Made by a program: the position numbers and the translations under genes
From: Symbiodinium natans
Taxonomy: Eukaryota > Sar > Dinophyceae > Suessiales > Symbiodiniaceae
Assembly: GCA_905221605.1 (NCBI GenBank)
Contig: CAJNDS010002844.1
Coordinates: 7,501-71,500, forward strand
DNA length: 64,000 nucleotides
Direction of reading: 5' to 3'
Shown here: piece after piece, positions 56,619 through 64,000 of the stretch
Position numbering within the stretch: position 1 is the stretch's first letter
Layout of the letters: every line of letters starts with the position of its first letter
The notes under the pieces: generated by a model
What the model was told of the DNA's origin: nothing
What the model saw: the letters and a program-made list of their open reading frames with translations, nothing else
Database searches by the model: none

Positions 56619-56956
56619 GAAGGAAGAAAGGAAGAAAGGAAGAAAGGAAGAAAGGAAGAAAGGAAGAAAGGAAGAAAGGAAGAAAGGAAGAAAGGAAGAA
56701 AGGACGAAAGGAAGAAAGCAAGAAAGGAAGAAAGGAAGAAAGGAAGAAAGGAAGAAAGGAAGAAAGGAAGAAAGGAAGAAAGGAAGAAAGGAAGAAAGGA
56801 AGAAAGGAAGAAAGGAAGAAAGGAAGAAAGGAAGAAAGGAAGAAAGGAAGAAAGGAAGACAGGAAGACAGGAAGACAGGAAGACAGGAAGACAGGAAGAC
56901 AGGAAGACAGGAAGACAGGAAGACAGGAAGACCGGAAGACCGGAAGACCGGAAGAA
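56619..56956 (+). repeat. octamer tandem array AGGAAGAA with ordered variant blocks
   Basis: About 40 units of eight bases. The main block (to about 56850) is AGGAAGAA with two or three scattered variants (AGGACGAA, AGCAAGAA). It switches to AGGAAGAC (about 56851-56930), then to CGGAAGAC at the right end. Because eight is not a multiple of three, each frame cycles through all phases and stays open, which accounts for frames of up to 231 codons here. They encode Lys/Arg/Glu/Gly or Phe/Leu/Pro/Ser repeats and are not genes. Confidence 0.95.
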
Positions 56957-57849
56957 AGCAAGAAGGCAAGACAAACACGAACCACCGCTGCCATTTCATG
57001 AGAGCAGATGCCGAAGCCCAAGCACGTGAATAAACCTGGCCCCGCCAAAGCCAACTCAGCGAAAGCACTGGCCTCCATAGCCTCCTTGAAGGAGGAGTGA
57101 GGCCCTGTCGGGAGGTCCTAGCGAAGCAGCTCTTTCAGAGATCCCAAGCTTGGCTCAACTCAGTTTCAACCGGACACACTGCAGCACCTTTCACGGGGAA
57201 CCTGCCTCATTGCCCTCTGGAGCAATATGACTGCTCTCCCTTCGGGACGAGACTAACATGGCCTGGCTCACAGCCAGGCTGTGGCCGCCAACCGCTACTG
57301 CGTACTTCGTTTGAACTGCAGACAGTACCAGGTTTCTGGCACCTCAAACCTGCACTTGCACTGTACATCTGTATACACGCACCGTATAACCTTGACACTT
57401 AATTTTTTGTTTGCGCGTTCTAGTTTTTCACAGGCTACATGCGTTCTACATGTTCTGACACATGGGTTTTAAAAGGAATACCGTAGCTGTGGTTGTGTGT
57501 CATGCGGCTAGTCATCCCCGCTCGTATCTTGGAAGAGCGAGGCACAAGCCTTGCATGTCCTCAAACAACTCATCACAAACTCTGCATTCGTTGTGCAAAG
57601 GCTCTGACTCTTGCCCTCAGCACATGTCGTCACCTGGGAGACGGAGTTTGGATGTTCGCGTGAAACACTTGCCAATTCACTCAAAAACAGTTAAAACAGC
57701 TATCACCCCCCACCGCTAGCCATGTGGGAGCCATCATGAGCCTTTCGGGTATCTAAGGATGCTTCGCTGCAAGATTCTGTCGCGGATGCGTTCCCAGAGG
57801 AGGTCGTCAGGGATACTTTGCAGGATTGGCAACACTGACGGGATGTATC
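56957..57849. other. stretch without a supported gene
   Basis: Short frames only. No array. Confidence 0.4.
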
Positions 57850-58080
57850 TGGGGTGGGCACTCCCGAGACACTCAGGTTTACTTGTCAAGATTCTCCGCG
57901 GAATGTTCTAGGGACGCGGCTCCGACAGACTTTCTGCGGGATTCTGCAAGACTCTTTGTGGGGGTGGGGACTTCAGGAAAACTCGGCAGGACTCTGGGGG
58001 TGGGCACTCCAGGATTCTCGCCGGGACTCTTTGCGGGATTCTCACTGGGGGCAGGCACCCCGGAGTGGGCGAGGAGAATG
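57850..58080 (+). repeat. degenerate tandem repeat with GGGTGGGCACTCC and GGGACTCTTTGCGGGATTCT words
   Basis: GGGGTGGGCACTCC (57853), GGGGGTGGGGACTTC (57959), GGGGGTGGGCACTCC (57996) and GGGGGCAGGCACCCC (58046) recur with GGACTCT and GGGATTCT words between. A unit of about 40-50 bases seems to have diverged. The frame through it is repeat-driven. Confidence 0.6.
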
Positions 58081-58692
58081 GCTGACTTAAACTGACTTAA
58101 ACCCTAACAACCCCACACCGAGGGGAAAACAAAGCACCTGCAAGATCCTGCAAGCGGCGTTCTCAATTGGAGCTGACAGCCCAACATCCGTGCAAGATGG
58201 ATGGCACTCTGGATTGCAGCTCTTAGCTCGCTGGACATGCGCAGCGAAGGATGCGTTGGTGCAGCCGCAGCTCTCTGGACACAAGCGTGCTAACGGCGCC
58301 GTCAGCCCATCAATACCTGGAAAACATGTTGTATGCTTTTGCAAGCACAGACAGGTGATGTGCTCTTGGCCTAGCGCCCGAAGGGCCTTGGGAATTTCCC
58401 TCACACACCTATGACTCAGTATGACCGCTGTAGCCTTGCAGGAGAACGGACACTCCCCAGTGATCCAGAACCGACCCGTGTGCCGGGATGCCCTCACACC
58501 AATTCATTTGTGTCACGACTTCCTTTGTCATTAGCGAGTTGGTCAGCGCAGGACATCCAAACTCCTTCATGATCCAGCACGTACAGCACTGCCCTTAATT
58601 GTGAAGCTGGGCAGAGGAAGCAGCACGAAGTACAGAATGCCACTCATGCCTCACGTCCTGGCTTAGTTGCTCTCAAGGGCCTCTAAGTGCCT
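58081..58692. other. region downstream of the secreted-protein gene, no further gene
   Basis: A minus frame at 58087-58497 lacks motifs. A TTAAACCCTAAC telomere-like word sits at 58096-58107. Confidence 0.35.
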
Positions 58693-59374
58693 TTACAAAG
58701 AGCTCTGTGTGGTCATACAATAGCCATCTGCCATCAAATGCCGAAGGCACCCACCAATCCCAGCAACCCCAGAATCGACATCCAGCTCCACACCCATCTC
58801 GGTGCTCAGCACATTGGGGTAGCCATCCCAAATCTCTTTCCACATGGCTCCATTCTCTATATCTGTGCACACTGGCTGCTCCGGATCAGCAGCCTGCCCC
58901 AAGCAATTGTCGCTGCAGCCCTTCGAAGGCACTTTGTAGATCGGATAGCTTCGGGGATCCGCACACCCACAAGTTCGCCCGCAAACCTGCCGCAGCATGC
59001 GCGCCTCCGGGTCGTTGCAACGGTGGGCCATGTCCTGACATGTGCTGTTGCGCGGCTCGTGAAGAACAGCAGCAGCCGACCAGAAGAATGGCCTGTAGAG
59101 CTGCATAAACTCACCAAGAACACCGTCGTGCTGGCCATGGATGTACCAGGAGTCTAAATCGGCGCAGTAGGCAAAATGCCTTGCCGATTCTTCCATATTT
59201 TGAAATAGCCTTTGCTCAAAGCGTTGACCATCGCTTTGAAGCCAGATTAAATTCGAAGCCTGCAATGGATCTTGGTATATATAGTCGTCTACCGCCAACT
59301 GGGTCAAGGTTCGACCCGACACATTTGCATGCCTTGGACAGTCCGAAAGCAAAAAGAAGCGAAACAGAAAACAT
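58693..59374 (-). CDS. small secreted Cys-rich protein with ShKT-like Cys spacing; one frame break
   Basis: The ATG at 59372-59374 starts a signal-peptide-like segment (MFSVSLLFAFGLSKACKC). That frame leaves good sequence after GSNLDPVG near 59300; the neighbouring frame continues with VDDYIYQDPLQASNLIWLQS and stays open to a TAA at 58693-58695, so one base was probably lost around 59287-59300. The product would be about 225 residues. The body has 11 Cys. The central set, STCQDMAHRCNDPEARMLRQ followed by VCGRTCGC and KGCSDNC, resembles the ShKT-type spacing seen in extracellular toxin-like and protease-associated modules; that is a similarity of spacing only. No intron is needed, which may indicate a retrocopy. 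I expect export by the secretory pathway; function is unknown. It is the best host gene in the window. Confidence 0.6.
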
Positions 59375-59404
59375 CAGAGAACATGCCAAAACAGGGGAAA
59401 GCAA

Positions 59405-59660
59405 TTCTCTTCAACAGACCACGGAATCGTTGCCCGGCCAATAGTTATCTGCATGTCTTCGTTCGCTGCCACGACGAAGTCCTGGTTCCCGAAGCAGTAG
59501 GCTCGTTTGACCTAGCTGTCGAACAAGTTGTTCATGCGATGACGAGACGAGACATTCACAAGGCGTCTTGCCTCCCCTAGCCACACAACAACACAGTGAG
59601 CGTGCAAAGCTGCACAACTGTTTTCTGCCACTTGCCCCGCTTGCCCGACTTGCTCTGCTA
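59405..59660. other. upstream flank of the secreted-protein gene
   Basis: No spliced-leader sequence or clear promoter is visible. A plus frame (59272-59580) overlapping the gene is taken as its shadow. Confidence 0.35.
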
Positions 59661-59700
59661 CCCCACTTGCCCCACTTGCCCCACTTGCCCCACTTGCCCC
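59661..59700 (+). repeat. nonamer repeat CCCCACTTG, four units
   Basis: Four exact 9-base units and a trailing CCCC. The C-rich strand asymmetry continues to about 59770 with CTCCCAC and CTTCCCCCA words. Reverse-complement relatives (CAAGTGGGG) appear at 59871-59880 and 59911-59920. Confidence 0.9.
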
Positions 59701-59784
59701 CCCACCCCTCCCCGCCCATCCTTCGGCCTCCCCCACCACTCCCACTTCCCCCACCTCTCCCACTTCCCCCCAGGCTCCATGGTG

Positions 59785-59852
59785 CGGGCTTTTGGGATTT
59801 GGGGTTTGGGGTTTCGGGCTTAGGGTTTGTGGGGGGGGGGGGGGGGGGGGGG
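59785..59852 (+). repeat. TTTAGGG/TTTGGGG-like run followed by a G22 homopolymer
   Basis: GGGCTTTTGGGATTTGGGG, then GTTTGGGGTTTCGGGCTTAGGG, form a degenerate G-strand telomere-like run. 22 uninterrupted G at 59831-59852 follow almost directly. The preceding 130 bases are C-rich, so long-range hairpins or a G-quadruplex are possible. Confidence 0.8.
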
Positions 59853-60179
59853 CAGATCTGCAGTGAGGCCAAGTGGGCCAAGTTGGGGCAACATCAACTC
59901 ACTAGTAGCTCAAGTGGGGCAACATCCATCAGTGGTTGCTGTAGGCGACCGCAATGCAGAAACTAGGGCAAAAGACTCCAAGATATCGCCGGGTGGCTGT
60001 TTCCATGTCCATCGCCAGCGGATTCACGATGGTGACGAAGGACCACGCCAGAACACCTCCCATAGCCAGCAGGATGAGCACAGCCTCGACCTGCGAGTTG
60101 GCCGTGGTCGTGTTGCTTGATGTCGGGGTTCGTTGGATTCACTATGGCGGGTGCATTACATGCACGAAATAAACCCTCC
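59853..60179. other. stretch without a supported gene
   Basis: Opposite-strand frames at 59827-60181 overlap. No motif is recognised. Confidence 0.35.
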
Positions 60180-60500
60180 AAAAGCCAGGAATTATGAGGA
60201 TATTAAGCGGGCCATGTAAAGATTTCTAAAAAGGCCCCTATTATTTTCATTTGCATGCTGCATCAGCAGTTTTTGCAACGCACGCATACTATTGACAGTA
60301 TATCCGCCTTCTCCTTAACGATGATAAGATTACTGTATGCCCGTGTGAACACTATTGTTACTACAACAATTTGTATGGGCGCTTACAACTCTTGCTTTCT
60401 TCTTTAAAGCACCCGTACAATCTTCTAGAAATCCTGTATGACTTTAAAATTGTTCCCTTCGCACAATATGATATGATTACACGGCGGTGAGCACAAGGAA
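60180..60500. other. AT-rich island without genes
   Basis: About 320 bases clearly richer in A and T than the flanks, with no tandem structure and stops in all frames. The 13-mer ACTATTGTTACTA (60350) is shared with about 10249. Its origin is unknown. Confidence 0.5.
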
Positions 60501-62153
60501 AAGATGTGTCTAAGAGCTCTGTCTCTCTCTAAAAATCTCGTCCTGGTTGAGGAGTTTGGGATTTGGGAGGCACCGCATGCCATACAAGCCTGGCTCCGGC
60601 GGCGGCCGTACTTGATCTTTATGGCCTCAGTTGCAACTCGACATATCTGCCGTTCGCTTAACTCACATTCGTTCTCTGACGTCTCCCCCTATTGTTGAGC
60701 TGATTCAAGATGGCGCGCGCCTGGGGAACTTGTTGATTCGGGTCTGCCAGACCGTTTCTTCCAGAGCCTACATGACAGCGCATTCCCGCATGCCCGAAAG
60801 GCCTCAAGGTCTTGGATCTTGATCTGAAGCTTCTTCGGCATCAATGCAGCAAAGACCATCTCCTAGCAACATGTTCCGAGCCCGAGAAAAGGACTCAGGA
60901 TGAAGGAATGGTGTGTACGTCGACAGGCTACTGTAACTGTCTGATTCAAAACCTCACAAGAGCTTCACCGGGCCAAGAGCATTCGACACGGCGGCGTGCG
61001 TACATGTATGGACGCCTGAATACGACTGTAATAGCGCAGGTGCAGCCGGAGTTTCATCCACATTTAGAACAGCACCCAGCGCGACTGCGTTTACGATGAG
61101 ATCGCTGATCGACGTGGTGGCACCCAGCCACAGTACGCCTGCGTACCTGAAGAACCAGAATCAGAAAAGCACAAGAAGGCTCCCTGTGACCTTTGGGCTC
61201 CGAAATCTGCATCTGAGAGTGGCCAGGCTGCAGCAGAGCTCCACCGATCGTTGCTCGAAGCAAGCGCACGAAGACATAGGCACCGAACCGGGGCCATGAC
61301 ATGGCCCTAAAACGACCGTCCTGAAACTCCGTCCTGCGACAGGGAATCAAATTTGGCACCGGCGGATTAAGGGTGTCAGGGCTTCAGGTTTATATGAACC
61401 ACCAGGGAAGAGGGCCACTCATCACCCCGAGCTGCACCGCCGTCCTGCGCTTGCGTGGGAGCTGGGTCACTGCTTCAAGCGACAGCCAGATGTTGCGGAA
61501 TTCGTTGGATATATACCTGCAACTCAGGTCACAGGAAGCTGCAAGCCACCGCCGTGCTGGGAGCTCAACTGCTGCCAAGCATGCCAAGCCAGCCAAGCTA
61601 CAGGCACCAGAGCAGGATGCAGAGCATGGCCAGCAATACACCCGTGCGTGAGGCTCCTGCTTGGTCGAAATCGGTCAGATTCCTTAGGCTCTTCGGCTCT
61701 TCCAAATTGCACTGCTTTTCAGGCCTTTGAACCCCAACAGCTACACTGTTGCCGATCTACCGTTCTCTTTTCGGCACATGAAACAATATGAGACAAATAA
61801 GAAAGAGAAAGAAGGAGAGAGGGAGAGAGAGATAAAAATATGAATAGAGATCCTAACGCGTGTTCGCGTGTTTTTCGTGGTCACTGTCGGTCGAGCACAA
61901 GGGGTCTTTTGGGCCAGGAGTCCAGACCAGCGATTTTGGGCCAGGAAACCAGACCAACGATTCTACCTCCATATCCAATTCATCCACAGCTTTGAGGACG
62001 CCCCATTCATCTCTTTTACTCTTGTTCCACAGCCCTGTTCACCCATCACACCTTGAAAAAAACGAAAAGCGACGGACATCACCCGGCAAGCCCGTCGAGA
62101 TGTTGTTTGGGCGAGGCACTGATAGCCCAGGTAGGAATTGATCTGCTTTATCA
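60501..62153. other. stretch without a supported gene
   Basis: Frames at 61054-61359 and 61373-61730 on both strands overlap. An AG-rich patch (GAGAGAGGGAGAGAGAGA) lies at about 61814-61832. Nothing else. Confidence 0.4.
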
Positions 62154-62354
62154 ATGAAGCCTGCAGCAATCTGTCTCGACCAGCGACTTGCAGTCGACAG
62201 ACCTCGTTCCTCCGCCTTCTGGAAACTAAACCCGACATCCAAATCCCCGAGCAGCCTGGTCTGTGGAGAGTATGAGCGCGCCATCACCATTGCAGACTCG
62301 GCTGATGAGGCTCGTACTGGCGAGATCAAGATGCCTCAGATCATCGAGACTTGA
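62154..62354 (+). CDS. candidate small gene or exon, unknown protein
   Basis: A complete ATG frame of 66 codons with a believable composition (SSLVCGEYERAITIADSADE, then ARTGEIKMPQIIET). The minus strand has an alternative frame (62039-62329) that also reads well, so the call is weak. No domain is recognised. Confidence 0.22.
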   Translation: MKPAAICLDQRLAVDRPRSSAFWKLNPTSKSPSSLVCGEYERAITIADSADEARTGEIKMPQIIET

Positions 62355-62569
62355 CTGCCGCCCAGCTGGGGTGGGCGGGGGGGGTGGCCCCTTCTTTCGA
62401 ACGTGAGAGGGGGAGCCCTCGGCGGGATGCCCATTCGCTTCACACAAACCCGCTCCAAACGTATACAAAAATCATGACTCAAGGCTTTGCCTATGAGAAC
62501 ATCGCGGCTGGTTCAGAGCCCACGCTTGCTGCGATGCTGAAGTTACGTGCAATTACTGATCTTACCTAG

Positions 62570-62813
62570 GTCCCTCTAGCCTCTAGCCATTCCACGAACC
62601 CGAGCAGCATAGCGTCGTGTGCCACGCTCCTCCGCCAAGCCCGGGCAATTTCGATCCTCAACGGCAGGATTCGGGAGACGACAGTTGAGGGTTTGCGGTT
62701 GGCACAGGCCGGATCCAATGATGATAGAGTCAAGAACCAGGCAGTCAAAAAGGCATACAATCAGCGATCCATTCAATCCGACTCGAGGCGCTGCGTGCTG
62801 AAGGGATCGCCTT
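62570..62813 (+). CDS. candidate exon, unknown protein
   Basis: A plus frame of 80 codons without an ATG, between a TAG at 62567 and a TGA at 62811. It reads ATLLRQARAISILNGRIRET, then SNDDRVKNQAVKKAYNQRS, a helical, charged segment. The frame to its left (ending AAMLKLRAITDLT at 62566) is in the same phase and separated only by that TAG. Several TAG sites there could be splice acceptors. No family is recognised. Confidence 0.2.
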
Positions 62814-63600
62814 GAAACTCGTTGCGCCTGGGTAAGCGGGTCAAGACTGAAAGCTTGGATGACGTCTGTGTTTCCAGGTTGCCCTCGCCAAGCTCGTGCT
62901 CCCAAACTCCAAAGTTTAGATTGTCTGATAAAACATTATTCCGAAGGTCCGAGGGATACCAAACTTTGCAACGAGCATAAGTTCTGAAAACATTCATGAA
63001 CAAGCCTAGGGTCACCTGTGAAGCGAACTGTGACTAAACGCATCGCAACGTACGCTTGCCACCAAGACTCAGTAGGATCCAACTGAAAAAGGCTTGCGTG
63101 GCCGCGCTGGCAACCAAGAGGAAACAAGCAATCACCACGTCCTCTGGAGTACAGGGTGCAAGCAGCCTTTCGCACTACACAGAGGAGGCCGAAGTGTATG
63201 TTAGTCGCAAGCTACTCCGTACTTCCGCGTGAGCAGTTGAAGCAGCCGGGCTCAACTTGGACATGCTACGCTGGCTAACATTTGACTTCACCTCAAGCAC
63301 TCGGCTCCAGACTCAAGCGATAACACGCACAGGTGCTGTACAGTCTACAATGCTCTTCACCCTGAGATGACAGGCTTCGGAAAGACAAGATGCGAGCTTA
63401 AGCCCATCAATGAACCTTAAACTTTCACTTTTCTTACTGCTTACTCATTCTTAAAATATCATATCACTGCAATCAGAGGCCCACTGATGGCTGGTTGAGG
63501 CAAGGGGCCAACCAGCCTGCATCTGCGTAGCCCAGCACCAGCACAAGATTCCAGCAAGTCTCCTGTTTGGCCACAGGCTGAGCACTGACAAACCATATAG
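62814..63600. other. stretch without a supported gene
   Basis: Only short minus frames. No repeat. Confidence 0.4.
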
Positions 63601-63876
63601 CGTGCTCAGTGTAAATCAGAGCGGCGTGCGCTCGTACATTCGTCAGCTCTGTTGACCAACGGCGACGGTTGTTTTGAAGTGGCTCTGGTCGAGAGATGTT
63701 CGAAGGAAACGTACAAAGAAACGGCACACCCGAACCCTGCAGAGCTCCAAGAAGGCCACGGGCTCCATTGGATCTTCCAGAGCAGCATCGGCAGTGGAAG
63801 TGACCTTTGGTGTTCTTGTTTCAACTTCTCAGAATCTCTCTCATCTTCTCTTGAGAATCTAAGAGCGAACCCTTGA
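63601..63876 (+). CDS. candidate exon, unknown protein
   Basis: A plus frame of 91 codons open from a TAG at 63598 to a TGA at 63874-63876, with a protein-like part (NGDGCFEVALVERCSKETYK, then PAELQEGHGLHWIFQSS) and a Ser-rich end. No ATG in a good position and no recognised domain. CATATAG or GCTCAG near its beginning could be an acceptor. Confidence 0.2.
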   Translation, partial: RAQCKSERRALVHSSALLTNGDGCFEVALVERCSKETYKETAHPNPAELQEGHGLHWIFQSSIGSGSDLWCSCFNFSESLSSSLENLRANP

Positions 63877-64000
63877 TGATGTGTCCCGCGGACCTACTCC
63901 CCCAGCCCCCCCTTCCTCCACACATGGCCCCAGGGACGAGTTGTTTCTTCTGCTTCTTTTCTTTGTTCCCTTTCTTCTTTCGCAGTTCTCTCTCCCTTCC
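63877..64000 (+). other. pyrimidine-rich right edge
   Basis: C and CT runs, ending TTTCTTCTTTCGCAG followed by TTCTCTC. This is a good splice-acceptor shape for a plus-strand exon that would lie beyond the window. Confidence 0.3.

Noticed and set aside
56383-57078. Open frames of 231, 205 and 166 codons across the octamer array
   Set aside because: They arise because an 8-base unit without stops stays open in every frame. The product is pure Phe/Leu/Ser repeat.

Overview
The window reads as a piece of dinoflagellate nuclear genome, possibly of a Symbiodinium-like lineage. This rests on three things: a Ty1/copia polyprotein with features I associate with dinoflagellate copies (a DTAAQ protease box and a CxHP...CxxC motif before the integrase); scattered CCCTAAA/TTTAGGG-type repeats far from any chromosome end; and very sparse coding amid many microsatellites. 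Nothing looks like an operon, and I found no rRNA, tRNA, CRISPR array or spliced-leader sequence by eye.

Layout. Positions 1-5550 (minus strand) hold the 5' two thirds of a Ty1/copia retrotransposon: Gag with a zinc knuckle, protease, a Cys/His plus coiled-coil segment, and integrase with its C-terminal domain. The reverse transcriptase lies beyond the left edge. The frame is broken by three single-base indels. Two of them compensate each other, so the longest open frame looks intact yet carries about 230 wrong residues in its middle. Positions 5551-6300 should contain the leader and 5' LTR, but the LTR ends cannot be set.

The remaining 57 kb is mostly non-coding. The best host gene is at 58693-59374 (minus), a short secreted Cys-rich protein with a ShKT-like spacing and one frame break after the signal peptide. 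A second gene fragment, 39301-39913 (minus), is split over three frames and abuts an AT-rich higher-order satellite (38575-39320). A perfect 225-bp tandem duplication (53750-54199) carries an exon-like frame. Other exon-like frames are listed at low confidence, because in this sequence many chance frames on both strands look protein-like to the eye.

Repeats dominate: a TCGCGG array on a 10-bp period (16393-16620), other CGCG-rich blocks (11310-11840), two more decamer arrays (26911-26970, 35971-36070), an octamer array with ordered variant blocks (about 56620-56956), homopolymer C and G runs, and telomere-like patches in both orientations. No set of genes in the window forms a pathway. The one working unit recognised is the retrotransposon, and this copy is unlikely to be active as sequenced.
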